22,179 bases of DNA from an uncultured Clostridia bacterium (GCA_937907605.1 CALCYI010000067.1:1-22179), one strand, 5' to 3'; shown: positions 15,559 to 22,179, numbered from the stretch's first letter. Translations and numbers: made by a program. Notes: generated by a model from the letters alone, not told the origin.

Positions 15559-15567
15559 CTAAAATTT

Positions 15568-15777
15568 TTATTTTTTATTTCTGCGTTTATTTACCACCGC
15601 AAGCACGATAAAGGAAATAACAATTACCGCAACGACCGCGCCTATAATATAGGGAAGCGGATTATAGGTGATTTCTTCAATCGGGCTCGGGGCGATAGCG
15701 TCGGCAAAACAGGTCATACCACCCGAAAGCATAAATGCGCCAAGCGCTGCAAAAAATGCGAAAAATCTCTTTTTCAT
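15568..15777 (-). CDS. Small single-pass membrane protein with signal peptide
   Basis: This 69-residue protein is not one I recognise. Residues about 1-26 look like a signal peptide (Lys-Lys-Arg, a Phe/Ala-rich core, cleavage near CFADA). A short exposed stretch follows (IAPSPIEEITYNPLP), then one TM helix (about 43-63) and a basic tail RRNKK. The mature form would be a type I bitopic peptide with only about 17 residues outside. AAGGAG precedes the ATG with good spacing. It is the last gene of the MFS operon, 12 bases after the 4-TM gene, and suggests an accessory subunit. Confidence 0.65.
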   Translation of the reverse strand: MKKRFFAFFAALGAFMLSGGMTCFADAIAPSPIEEITYNPLPYIIGAVVAVIVISFIVLAVVNKRRNKK

Positions 15778-15789
15778 AGCAATTCTCCT

Positions 15790-16134
15790 TTATATTAACG
15801 TCAATACCGCCGTGCCTATAGCAAAGGAAGCGGCATTAATTATTATTGAAAGCAACCAAAGCGGCAGCCTTTCATAGTCAAGACACTTTTTAAATATCAG
15901 ATATTCAACTATAACGGCGAGCACCTCAAGCACAGCGAAAGCTATCACATATAATATTATACTATCGCTGCGGCTCTTAACGCAATACAAAATCACGTTT
16001 ACCGCTGGGTTGGTAATAAGATTTGCGCAAATCAGTACGATATAGTTTGCTTTTCCCCTTACGCCAAGCAGAAACGATACAGCAAGCTCGATAAAAAGCG
16101 TTAACAATAGCGCAAGCGCAAGTCCTTTAATCAC
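15790..16134 (-). CDS. Small four-TM membrane protein
   Basis: This 114-residue protein has four predicted hydrophobic segments (about 3-22, 28-50, 58-82 and 92-113) and few charged residues. I do not recognise the family. It starts with GTG and its first four bases overlap the MFS stop (GTGA), a standard coupling. Its place between an MFS transporter and a single-TM protein suggests an accessory membrane component. Confidence 0.7.
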   Translation of the reverse strand: MIKGLALALLLTLFIELAVSFLLGVRGKANYIVLICANLITNPAVNVILYCVKSRSDSIILYVIAFAVLEVLAVIVEYLIFKKCLDYERLPLWLLSIIINAASFAIGTAVLTLI

Positions 16135-17171
16135 CGCTTCACCTCCTCAAGCCTATAATACAGCTTAAGCCCGATAAAGAGTATTACCGCCGATACCGCT
16201 GTAAGCGCGAAGAGCCCCGCGGGCGTAAAGAGCGCTGTATAGCCGAAGAACTTCGGCAGCGCGCCTACAAAAAGCGCAAGGGTGAGCAGTCCGAAGGCGG
16301 TACCCTTTGCGTTTTCAAAAATCCCCGCAAGCGCGGTAAGCGTTATCGGCATAGTCATATTGAAAAGAAGTATTGCGATAATCCCGAGCGCCGCAATATC
16401 AAACGAAAAGATAAAGCAAACCGCGGACACGCCAAGCGAAGCCACGGAAACCGCAATAAACCCCACCTTGTCCCCTATAATACCTCCAAGCATTTTGCCG
16501 AGTATAACGGCAATAATCGAGAGCACCGCAAGAGCGGTAATGCTCTTCCACTCATATGCGAGTATCATACCGACGTAGCTTCTGATACAGACCGTAACAA
16601 AAAGGCATACTACGGATATTATCAGCTTCACGTCAATATCAGGAATTGAAAGCGTACGGTTGCGCCGTTCCCTTGTTTTTATGTAAAGAAAAACTAAAGC
16701 CACGGCAGAAGCAATAAGCACGGCGGGAACGATACCGCGCAGGGCGAATACAGCAACCTGCTGCTTCGCTCCGAGGAAAATACCGAGCGCGCCCGTAGAT
16801 ACGAATATACCCGACGGCGCGGCGCGCTTTCCGCTCAGGTTAAGCACGTCGATTCCTCCGCCGATATGAAACATCGCGTTGCCGAGCCCCGCGATAATAC
16901 ATGCGGCAAGCGGCGCGCTCATAAAGAAGTACCCTGCCCCGACCAGCAGGCAGCCAAAGGCGGAAAACAGCGCGTTCTTACTCACCCTGTCGGCGATAAT
17001 GCCTATTGGTAGCTGGAGCGCAAAGGCGCAGAAATTATAAATAATCACTGCAAAAAACAGCGCGAAGGCTTCGTTTGTTTTCTGCAAGGTCAAGTTTGTA
17101 ACAAGCACGGCGCAGCACAAATCCACAACAAAATGGACTAAGCTGTACACCGCGGTAACGGTCTTATTCAT
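16131..17171 (-). CDS. MFS-type transporter
   Basis: This hydrophobic protein of about 346 residues probably has 10-12 TM helices. The loop GIIADRVSKNALF has the D-R-x(S)-K pattern of the major facilitator loop between TM2 and TM3, and GGIIGDKVGF repeats it in the second half, showing the usual internal duplication. The substrate is unknown. I prefer the ATG at 17171: it is preceded by GGTG at a usable distance, while the ATG at 17195 coincides with the predicted transcription start and has no ribosome binding site. Leaderless use of 17195 is possible. Confidence 0.82.
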   Translation of the reverse strand: MNKTVTAVYSLVHFVVDLCCAVLVTNLTLQKTNEAFALFFAVIIYNFCAFALQLPIGIIADRVSKNALFSAFGCLLVGAGYFFMSAPLAACIIAGLGNAMFHIGGGIDVLNLSGKRAAPSGIFVSTGALGIFLGAKQQVAVFALRGIVPAVLIASAVALVFLYIKTRERRNRTLSIPDIDVKLIISVVCLFVTVCIRSYVGMILAYEWKSITALAVLSIIAVILGKMLGGIIGDKVGFIAVSVASLGVSAVCFIFSFDIAALGIIAILLFNMTMPITLTALAGIFENAKGTAFGLLTLALFVGALPKFFGYTALFTPAGLFALTAVSAVILFIGLKLYYRLEEVKR

Positions 17172-17201
17172 CACAGCACCACTATACCCTTTCATATTTA
17201 C

Positions 17202-17230
17202 AGTATAAAATATTAATCTAAGTGTTGCAA
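17202..17230 (-). promoter_or_regulatory. Promoter of the MFS operon
   Basis: TTGCAA (17225-17230) and TATACT (17202-17207) are separated by 17 bp on the minus strand. The start is predicted near 17195. Confidence 0.6.
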
Positions 17231-17259
17231 CAAAAATTAACGCATAAAATTATAACTAT

Positions 17260-17288
17260 TTGATAAATTCTGTCGGATATGGTATTAT
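17260..17288 (+). promoter_or_regulatory. Promoter of the sigma/anti-sigma operon
   Basis: TTGATA (17260-17265) and TATTAT (17283-17288) are 17 bp apart, with a TGG extension of the -10 box. This is a housekeeping-type promoter, so the sigma factor need not depend only on itself. Confidence 0.65.
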
Positions 17289-17347
17289 TTACACGTTAGT
17301 TTTTTAGCTGAGTATTTAGAAATAAAAACGAAAGCGGGATATAGTAA

Positions 17348-17890
17348 ATGATGATGTTTTTAGACCTCCTTGACACCCAGGAGGAAAAGGATAAATTCCT
17401 AAGGCTGTATGATAAATACGTAAAGCTTGTATACTGGATAGCGGTAAAAAGGGTGCACAGCCACGAGGTCGCTGAGGAATGTATACAGGAAACCTTTTTA
17501 AGCATAGCGAAAAATTTTCATAAGGTCGGCGAGGTAGACGACCTTATGACTAAAAGCTACGTTGCCACAATCGCAGAGGGCTTCGCTATCAAGGCGTATA
17601 ACAAGGAGCACAAGGCGGTATTCGTTCAGACCGAGGATGACGAGAAGCTTATGAGCCTTGCTAATCAGAATGTTGACTTTAGACCCGATAAGGTTGATTC
17701 CCTTGACCTCAGTATCGCTATGGACAAGCTCCTCAGCGACGAGGAAAGAAACCTTGTTCAGCTAAAATACGTATATAAATTCAAGGTCAGCGAGCTTGCA
17801 AGGATGTACGGGACGACTGATTATTTTATAAACAAGAAAATCAACCTTGCATTAGCTAAGCTTAAAGAGTATTTTGACAAGGAGGATTAG
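17348..17890 (+). CDS. Sigma-70 family (ECF-like) RNA polymerase sigma factor
   Basis: This 180-residue protein has sigma region 2 at about residues 18-85 (including AEECIQETFLSIAKNF, which matches the polymerase-binding 2.2 helix). Region 4 is at about 118-175 (LLSDEERNLVQLKYVYKF, then the helix-turn-helix SELARMYGTTDYFINKKI). No region 3 is present, as in ECF factors. Three ATGs in a row open the frame; the ribosome binding site is weak (GCGGGAT). The stop overlaps the ribosome binding site of the next gene, a membrane protein with an outside DUF4367-like domain, which is the usual partner arrangement for envelope stress sigma factors. Confidence 0.88.
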   Translation: MMMFLDLLDTQEEKDKFLRLYDKYVKLVYWIAVKRVHSHEVAEECIQETFLSIAKNFHKVGEVDDLMTKSYVATIAEGFAIKAYNKEHKAVFVQTEDDEKLMSLANQNVDFRPDKVDSLDLSIAMDKLLSDEERNLVQLKYVYKFKVSELARMYGTTDYFINKKINLALAKLKEYFDKED

Positions 17891-17892
17891 TA

Positions 17893-18516
17893 ATGAGCGT
17901 TTTTGAAGAGGCTTGTTATCTGTCGAATCAGAGGTGGGTTGCTTCCCTTCCGACAGAATTTGAGCCGATACAGTTTAGCATTAAGCACGAAAAGGCGATG
18001 AAAATCCTCTTTGACAAAATGAGGGGCGGACGGTACCACCGCCTGACAAGGAGAGTTACCGCAGCGCTTATTGCGGCAATACTCATCGTTTCCATGACGA
18101 TAACAGCGTTTGCAATACCCGCTTCAAGGGATTATATTATTCATAAGTTCTTTGAGCGTTCAATGTATTCGGTTGTAAATGGAGAGCACACTGAAGTAGA
18201 AGATATAAAAATAGCCTATATTCCAGCTGGATTTGAAGTAATTGATCATTATATTGATGAATCAACTGCATATTATGAGTACCAAAATGCTAACAAAGAC
18301 TGGTTTCAGGTTAAGAAAATGTCTTTATATTTAAAAACTAACATTGATACTGAAAAGAACAATTATCAAGTAATCAATTACAAAAGCAAAAGCTTCATTT
18401 CGTACATAAGTGATAACTCAAACGCATTTATTTGGAATGACGGGAGATATGAATATACTATAACAGGCAATCTTTCTAATGAAATACTGCTTGAAATAGC
18501 CGATACAGTTTCCTAA
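17893..18516 (+). CDS. Probable membrane anti-sigma factor with DUF4367-like domain
   Basis: This 207-residue protein has a cytoplasmic N-terminus (1-53), one TM helix (about 54-76) and an outside C-terminal domain (about 95-207). The C-terminal part begins YIPAGFEVIDHYIDE and contains YEYQNANKDWFQVKKM, both typical of DUF4367 proteins encoded beside sigma factors. AAGGAGG in the last codons of the sigma gene gives strong coupling. The cytoplasmic part probably holds the sigma factor and the outside part senses an envelope signal; that is inference from family and context. The 3' half is visibly more AT-rich than the 5' half, a hint of a mosaic. Confidence 0.8.
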   Translation: MSVFEEACYLSNQRWVASLPTEFEPIQFSIKHEKAMKILFDKMRGGRYHRLTRRVTAALIAAILIVSMTITAFAIPASRDYIIHKFFERSMYSVVNGEHTEVEDIKIAYIPAGFEVIDHYIDESTAYYEYQNANKDWFQVKKMSLYLKTNIDTEKNNYQVINYKSKSFISYISDNSNAFIWNDGRYEYTITGNLSNEILLEIADTVS

Positions 18517-18519
18517 TTA

Positions 18520-18558
18520 AAATAAAGGACAACGAGAAATCGTTGCCCTTTATTTTTT
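18520..18558 (+). terminator. Rho-independent terminator after the anti-sigma gene
   Basis: A stem of about 15 bp with one A-C mismatch (18520-18535 with 18540-18555) and a GAAA loop grades into a T-run. It separates the sigma operon from the next gene. Confidence 0.85.
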
Positions 18559-18579
18559 AAAAAACATTCCGCTTGGTGA

Positions 18580-18649
18580 TTTAGTAATTTAGGGGAATTT
18601 TGCAAAAGAGGAAATTAGCTGAGCTCCGCAAAATCCCCTAAATACTAAA
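18580..18649 (+). repeat. Long hairpin directly upstream of a secreted-protein gene
   Basis: The 24-nt arm at 18580-18603 (TTTAGTA, TTTAGGGGA, TTTTGC) pairs with 18628-18649 (GCAAAATCCCCTAAA then TACTAAA) with two single-base bulges. A 24-nt loop contains GAGCTC. No T-run follows, so it is not a terminator. It sits between the terminator of the sigma operon and the ribosome binding site of the next gene, so it could be a 5' UTR stabiliser, an operator or a small palindromic insertion. Confidence 0.7.
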
Positions 18650-18665
18650 AAAGAGGTAAAAAGGA

Positions 18666-19058
18666 ATGTTTAAAAAAACACTTAGTCTATTAATGGCATT
18701 ATTAATGGTTATGTCCGTTTTCGGTATCAGCTTTAGTGCGGCAGCAGATACTGCAGATGAGGAGCCGACAAGATATACCGTTATTTCGTCAAACTCTTAT
18801 GGTATCCTTATCAGCGGATTGAAAGCAACCTGTTCAGGTTCGCTAACAGCACAGTATTCTACTACCATTAAAATTAAACTTGAACTCCAAAAAAAGAGCG
18901 GAGGAGTATATTCTACAATAAAGACATGGTCTGATAGCAAAACCGGCAGAAGCATTGCGCTTTCCGGTTCAAAGGTTATCAATCCTCTCAGCAGTTACAG
19001 ACTTAAGGCAACCTTTACTGCGGGAAGCGAAACCGTAACCTACTACGATTATCCGTAA
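18666..19058 (+). CDS. Small secreted protein of unknown function
   Basis: This 130-residue protein opens with a clear signal peptide (about 1-27: Lys-Lys, a Leu/Met-rich core, then FSAAADT). The mature part is about 100 residues, rich in Ser, Thr and Tyr with alternating hydrophobics (GSLTAQYSTTIKIKLELQ), suggesting a beta-sandwich. I do not recognise the domain. AGAGGT at 18652-18657 is the likely ribosome binding site. It lies after the sigma/anti-sigma pair in the same direction and may be a target of that sigma factor, but no matching promoter could be identified. Confidence 0.75.
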   Translation: MFKKTLSLLMALLMVMSVFGISFSAAADTADEEPTRYTVISSNSYGILISGLKATCSGSLTAQYSTTIKIKLELQKKSGGVYSTIKTWSDSKTGRSIALSGSKVINPLSSYRLKATFTAGSETVTYYDYP

Positions 19059-19088
19059 TACTTAATTAACTATGCTAATTTCCTCGGC

Positions 19089-19116
19089 GGCGGAGCTTCG
19101 GCTCCGTCGTTTCCTT
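19089..19116. terminator. Terminator between convergent genes
   Basis: GGCGGAGC and GCTCCGTC (19089-19108, one G-T wobble) pair around a TTCG loop, followed by GTTTCCTTTT. It ends the secreted-protein transcript, and its distance from 19117 lets it serve the opposing regulator gene as well. Confidence 0.75.
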
Positions 19117-19821
19117 TTAAAGCATTAAGCTCTTATACGCCGTATAGCTTCTGTGAAAAAGAGCGCCCTTACCTCTCGCTATGGAAATCGTGCTTCCGCC
19201 ATTCATAACAACATACTGATTCCGCTTATACTTTTCAATATAATCCGTATTAATCAAATAGCTCTTGTGTGGCGAGAGGAACTTTACGCTGTGCAAATGC
19301 TCCTTCCAATACGTCATCGGATTTTTAGAATAATATGTATTATCCTCAGTTATTATCTTCGTCTTTCTGTTTTCTATTTCTATATACATAATGCTGCTTT
19401 TACACACACGCACGGTATCGTTCCCGTCCTTAAAGTCAAAGCATATGGTTTCGCTATCAACCCTGCGGATTGCTTCCTTAAGCCCCGACAGGAATCTCGC
19501 CTGAGAATACGGTCTCTTTAAAAACCTGACCGCATTAACGTCAAAAGCGGCGTCGAGATTCTTAGACTGCGACGATGTAAAAATCAGCTTGATATACGGT
19601 ATCGCCGTAACAAGAATTTTTCCGAGCGTTATACCGCTTAAGTCCTCCATCCCCGCCTCAATAACCGCAATGTCGAACCTTATTTTACTTGCCGCAGCGT
19701 CCACGGGATTCAGAAAAACAAAGGTTTCAAGCGTTATCTGAGCCCTCTCACTAAATGTCTCTATCTGTTTTTGAAGCTTTATGGCTTCGCTTTCCTCGGG
19801 ATTACATATTAATACTTTCAT
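19117..19821 (-). CDS. LytTR-family response regulator with degenerate receiver domain
   Basis: This protein of about 234 residues has a receiver-like domain (1-120) and a LytTR DNA-binding domain (about 135-230, with YIEIENRKTKIIT, FLSPHKSYLIN and the C-terminal basic strand). In the receiver the expected phospho-acceptor Asp is Glu (VIEAGMEDLSG, near residue 55), and the acidic pair is replaced by NPEE. The conserved Lys (FLKRPY) and Thr/Ser (IFTSS) are kept. A Glu there can mimic phosphorylation, so the protein may be constitutively active or ligand-controlled. No histidine kinase lies nearby. The ATG at 19821 follows GAGGTG; the GTG at 19827 lies inside that site. Confidence 0.87.
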   Translation of the reverse strand: MKVLICNPEESEAIKLQKQIETFSERAQITLETFVFLNPVDAAASKIRFDIAVIEAGMEDLSGITLGKILVTAIPYIKLIFTSSQSKNLDAAFDVNAVRFLKRPYSQARFLSGLKEAIRRVDSETICFDFKDGNDTVRVCKSSIMYIEIENRKTKIITEDNTYYSKNPMTYWKEHLHSVKFLSPHKSYLINTDYIEKYKRNQYVVMNGGSTISIARGKGALFHRSYTAYKSLML

Positions 19822-19890
19822 AGACACCTCTTAAAAAGATATTCTAATTATTAAATCCCTTTACTAAAGCGTTTTAAAAAACCTGTCGAA

Positions 19891-19918
19891 AACCGCAACT
19901 GCCCCGTTACAACCGCAA
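19891..19918. promoter_or_regulatory. Pair of direct repeats 20 bp apart upstream of the LytTR gene
   Basis: AACCGCAA occurs at 19891-19898 and 19911-19918, exactly 20 bp (two helical turns) apart, 70-100 bp upstream of the LytTR start. LytTR proteins bind pairs of direct repeats on one face of DNA. The match to the published LytTR consensus is poor, so this is only a candidate autoregulatory site. Confidence 0.35.
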
Positions 19919-19964
19919 TATAGAGCAGCGGATTAAAAATTTTTTATAAAAAATAAAATTTTAC

Positions 19965-19993
19965 TTGATAATTTAAAAAAGATGTGTTATATT
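19965..19993 (+). promoter_or_regulatory. tRNA-Gln promoter
   Basis: TTGATA (19965-19970) and TATATT (19988-19993) are 17 bp apart, with the start predicted about 20 bases before the tRNA. Confidence 0.65.
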
Positions 19994-20021
19994 ATCTCTT
20001 GCAAAAAGACAGAATAAACAC

Positions 20022-20095
20022 AGAGGTATAGTGTAACGGTAACACTCCGGACTCTGACTCCGTCATTTAAGGTTCGAATCCTTATACCTCTGCCA
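20022..20095 (+). tRNA. tRNA-Gln (anticodon CUG)
   Basis: A full cloverleaf is visible. The acceptor AGAGGTA/TACCTCT (20022-20028 with 20085-20091) is followed by discriminator G and an encoded CCA (20093-20095). The D arm is at 20031-20045, the anticodon loop CTCTGAC at 20052-20058 with anticodon CTG at 20054-20056, and the T arm at 20068-20084 with TTCGAAT. One mismatch, C-U, lies at the 27-43 position. The gene has its own promoter and terminator. Confidence 0.95.
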
Positions 20096-20101
20096 AAACG
20101 G

Positions 20102-20130
20102 AAAGCACCCAATCGGGTGCTTTTTGTTTT
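20102..20130 (+). terminator. tRNA terminator
   Basis: AAAGCACCC and GGGTGCTTT pair (20102-20123) around an AATC loop and run into a T tract that includes TTTTTGTTTT. Confidence 0.88.
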
Positions 20131-20147
20131 GGCTATATTTATTCAGA

Positions 20148-20289
20148 AAGGATTCGAAGAATCCTTATTACAGGTTTAAAATGGCTTTAAACCCGTAACA
20201 ACGTTCTGTCAAGTCTTTAAGGTGGAGATTCGCGAAGCAAATACTACCGTGACTTGACAGGTTGTTATATCGCTGCCAAAGAGGCAACG
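20148..20289. other. Dyad-rich noncoding element of unknown function
   Basis: Four consecutive hairpins fill this stretch: AAGGATTC/GAATCCTT (20148-20166), GGTTTAAA/TTTAAACC (20173-20193), a 16-bp helix with a 3-nt bulge (20197-20215 with 20251-20266; core CTGTCAAGTC/GACTTGACAG), and CGCTGCC/GGCAACG with one mismatch (20271-20289). A minus-strand frame of 60 codons overlaps it but lacks a ribosome binding site. It could be a structured RNA or a dispersed intergenic repeat. It matches no RNA class I recognise. Confidence 0.55.
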
Positions 20290-20332
20290 GAATTAATACG
20301 GCTGCTTTTCCTTCTGTTCCTGCGCGTAATTC

Positions 20333-20372
20333 TTGATTTTTGAATATCAATATGATAATATAAATTGATATT
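20333..20372 (+). promoter_or_regulatory. Promoter with overlapping operator-like inverted repeat
   Basis: TTGATT (20333-20338) and TAATAT (20356-20361) are 17 bp apart, with a TGA extension. An 8-bp inverted repeat, AATATCAA (20343-20350) and TTGATATT (20365-20372), flanks the -10 box and covers the start site, where a repressor would block transcription. Confidence 0.5.
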
Positions 20373-20414
20373 TTATATACTTACTTATTGATTGTCGGCA
20401 AAGGAGTGACAGTT

Positions 20415-21473
20415 ATGAAAAAATACGCAATCGCGACGGTAACCAGCATGGGACTTCGGATTACACCGCAGGACCGCATGGCAGTACAAAACAGTAATCT
20501 GTTTTACCTTCAGGCGACCTCGGCAGAGAGCAATGTGCTTAACGTGGCGTCGAACCTCGGCTGCGAGTGTCTTGCTATGACAAAATTCGTAGAGGGCTCG
20601 CCGATGGCTGACTTTATCAAAAGGCAGCTTCGCGCGCGCAATATACGCTTTGAAGGAAAGGAAGTTCCGCAGGGCGGACCGTGGGGCTACCGTCATCAGT
20701 TCAATATAGCGGATTCGGGCTTCGGGCTTCGGGCTCCGAGAGTATGGAACGACCGCGCGGGCGAAATCGGAAGGACGCTTTCAGCCGACGATTTTGACCT
20801 CGAGCGTATCTTCGGCGAGGAGGGCGTAGGTATTTTACACCTCTCGGGACTGATTGCCTCAATGAGCGAGGAAACGACAAAATGCTGTCTTGAGGTTGCT
20901 AAGGCTGCAAAGAAATACGGCACGCTCGTAAGCTTTGACCTCAACTACCGCGCGACCTTCTGGAAAGGAAGAGAAGAGGAGCTCAGCAAGGCTTTCCACG
21001 AAATCGCCTCCGTTGCGGACATCCTGGTTGGCAACGAGGAGGACTTCCAGCTCTGTCTCGGCTTCAAGGGTCCCGAAGCGGGCGGTAAGGAGCTTGCCTC
21101 CAAGATTGAACGTTTCCAGGTTATGATTGACCAGGTAAGAGAAAAGTGCCCGCAGGCAAGAGCCTACGCGACGACGCTGCGCCAGGTAATCTCCGCTAAC
21201 GAGCACCTCTGGGGCGCGATTCTCTGGGCGGACGGAAAGTGGTACATTGAAGAGCCCCGTCCGATTCAGGTTATGGACCGTATCGGCGGCGGCGACGGCT
21301 TCTCGGGCGGCCTGCTCTACGGCGTGCTCAAGGAATGGACACCTGACAAATGGCTTCAGTTCGGCTGGGCGAGCGGCGTGCTTGCGGCAAGCAGCCTTAA
21401 CGACTACGCTGAGCCCGCGGACGAAAAGCAGGTATGGGACATTTATAAGGGCAATGCCCGCGTACAAAGATAA
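20415..21473 (+). CDS. kdgK: PfkB-family sugar kinase, probable 2-keto-3-deoxygluconate kinase
   Basis: This is a 352-residue ribokinase-fold kinase. AESNVLNVASNLG near residue 45 is the substrate-side motif. DRIGGGDGFSGGLLYG near residues 289-304 is the ATP/anion-hole signature, with the catalytic base Asp at about 294. That motif reads GGGD rather than the more common GAGD. Overall layout and the SFDLNYRATFW block resemble KDG kinases, which form 2-keto-3-deoxy-6-phosphogluconate from hexuronate breakdown. A related sugar-acid or fructose-type kinase is possible. The ATG at 20415 follows AAGGAGTGA; an upstream TTG at 20388 lacks a ribosome binding site. The next gene, 6-phosphogluconate dehydrogenase, starts 15 bases later in the same operon, supporting a sugar-acid role. 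Confidence 0.78.
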   Translation: MKKYAIATVTSMGLRITPQDRMAVQNSNLFYLQATSAESNVLNVASNLGCECLAMTKFVEGSPMADFIKRQLRARNIRFEGKEVPQGGPWGYRHQFNIADSGFGLRAPRVWNDRAGEIGRTLSADDFDLERIFGEEGVGILHLSGLIASMSEETTKCCLEVAKAAKKYGTLVSFDLNYRATFWKGREEELSKAFHEIASVADILVGNEEDFQLCLGFKGPEAGGKELASKIERFQVMIDQVREKCPQARAYATTLRQVISANEHLWGAILWADGKWYIEEPRPIQVMDRIGGGDGFSGGLLYGVLKEWTPDKWLQFGWASGVLAASSLNDYAEPADEKQVWDIYKGNARVQR

Positions 21474-21488
21474 AGGAGAATTACTGAT

Positions 21489-22179
21489 ATGAAAAAAGCA
21501 GATATAGGTTTAATCGGTCTCGCCGTTATGGGCGAAAATCTTGTTATGAATATGGAGAGCAAGGGTTTCACCGTATCCGTATATAACAGAACTACCGCCA
21601 AGGTCGAAAAATTCGTAAACGGCAGAGCCAAAGGCAAAAACATTGTAGGCGCTTACACTCTCGAGGAGCTTGTCGCTTCACTCGAAAAGCCCCGCAAGGT
21701 TATGATGATGATAAAAGCAGGTAAATCCGTTGACGATATGATAGAGCAGCTCATTCCTCTGCTTGAGGAGGGCGATATCATAATAGACGGCGGCAACTCT
21801 CACTTCCCCGATACAATCAGAAGGACCGCTTATGTTGAAAGCAAGGGTCTCCTCTACATCGGCACAGGCGTTTCCGGCGGCGAGGAGGGCGCACTCAAAG
21901 GTCCCTCGATGATGCCCGGCGGATCTCCCAAGGCTTGGGAATTTGTAAAGCCCATCTTTCAAGGCATCTGTGCAAAGGTTGAAGACGGCACTCCCTGCTG
22001 TGACTGGGTCGGCGAAAACGGCGCAGGTCACTTTGTAAAGATGGTGCATAACGGCATAGAATACGGCGATATGCAGCTCATCTGCGAAGCATATCAGCTC
22101 ATGCGCGACCTCTTGGGCATGAGCGACGACGAGATGCACGAGGTCTTTGCAAAATGGAATGAGAGAGAGCTTGACAGCT
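21489..22179 (+). CDS. gnd: 6-phosphogluconate dehydrogenase, decarboxylating (5' part, runs off window)
   Basis: The gene begins at the ATG at 21489 and stays open for 230 codons to the window end, about half of the usual 470-480. It oxidises and decarboxylates 6-phosphogluconate to ribulose 5-phosphate. Visible motifs are the nucleotide-binding loop GLIGLAVMGENL, YNRTTAKV after the second strand, IDGGNSHFPDT, GVSGGEEGALKGPSMMPGG with substrate-binding residues, and HFVKMVHNGIEYGDMQ with the catalytic Lys. AAAGGAG lies upstream. Following a KDG-type kinase, it links sugar-acid catabolism to the pentose phosphate pathway. The missing 3' end lies outside the window. Confidence 0.95.
   Translation, partial: MKKADIGLIGLAVMGENLVMNMESKGFTVSVYNRTTAKVEKFVNGRAKGKNIVGAYTLEELVASLEKPRKVMMMIKAGKSVDDMIEQLIPLLEEGDIIIDGGNSHFPDTIRRTAYVESKGLLYIGTGVSGGEEGALKGPSMMPGGSPKAWEFVKPIFQGICAKVEDGTPCCDWVGENGAGHFVKMVHNGIEYGDMQLICEAYQLMRDLLGMSDDEMHEVFAKWNERELDS

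Noticed and set aside
15541..15877. Plus-strand frames across the T-box promoter and the small membrane genes
   Set aside because: They overlap well supported minus-strand genes and a consensus promoter, with no ribosome binding sites of their own.
20148..20170. Duplicated tRNA 3' end (attachment site), since AAGGATTCGAAGAATCC resembles the T arm
   Set aside because: The similarity is limited to the T-loop-like core; acceptor sequence and CCA are not repeated, and no integrase is present.
20168..20350. A 60-codon minus-strand frame through the dyad-rich element
   Set aside because: No ribosome binding site, it runs through several perfect hairpins, and has no recognisable protein character.

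Overview
The window looks like chromosome from a Gram-positive, anaerobic Clostridia, most likely a gut or rumen Ruminococcaceae/Oscillospiraceae-type bacterium. The grounds are strong AGGAGG-type ribosome binding sites, near-consensus sigma-A promoters, a T-box leader, a ferredoxin-linked 2-oxoacid oxidoreductase, and large secreted proteins built from Ig-like, Cys-rich and Fn3 modules. No species can be named from sequence alone.

Region 1 (1-2160) has a hairpin array, then two divergent phosphoesterase genes: a membrane-anchored EEP-family enzyme (minus) and a calcineurin-like metallophosphoesterase (plus). They share a compact, symmetric promoter region. Region 2 (2142-7260, minus) is an AT-rich two-gene operon: a two-TM protein of unknown function, then a 1408-residue secreted modular protein. 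A near-consensus promoter (7230-7258) precedes it. The transcript should begin with about 195 nt of strongly structured RNA ending in an intrinsic terminator, immediately before the ribosome binding site. This leader or small RNA matches no class I recognise and is the best novelty candidate. Region 3 (7260-8940) has a second hairpin array and a surface beta-helix protein.

Region 4 (8928-15560, minus) is a tightly coupled seven-gene operon. Its genes are an XRE-HTH/cupin/acyl-CoA synthetase fusion, a P-loop ATPase, four subunits of a 2-oxoacid:ferredoxin oxidoreductase (D, A, B, C) and a zinc-type macrodomain. A consensus promoter and a T-box leader precede it. Together the genes could activate a carboxylic acid to its CoA ester and reductively carboxylate it to a 2-oxoacid for amino acid synthesis, or run in reverse. 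Control by an uncharged tRNA suits the synthetic direction.

Region 5 (15568-17230, minus) is a transport/membrane operon (MFS, a 4-TM protein, a small single-TM protein). Region 6 (17260-19110, plus) holds a sigma factor, its probable membrane anti-sigma partner with a DUF4367-like domain, and a small secreted protein behind a long hairpin. Region 7 (19117-22179) holds a LytTR regulator with a degenerate receiver (minus), tRNA-Gln(CUG), a dyad-rich noncoding element, a PfkB sugar kinase (probable KDG kinase) and the start of 6-phosphogluconate dehydrogenase, which runs off the window.
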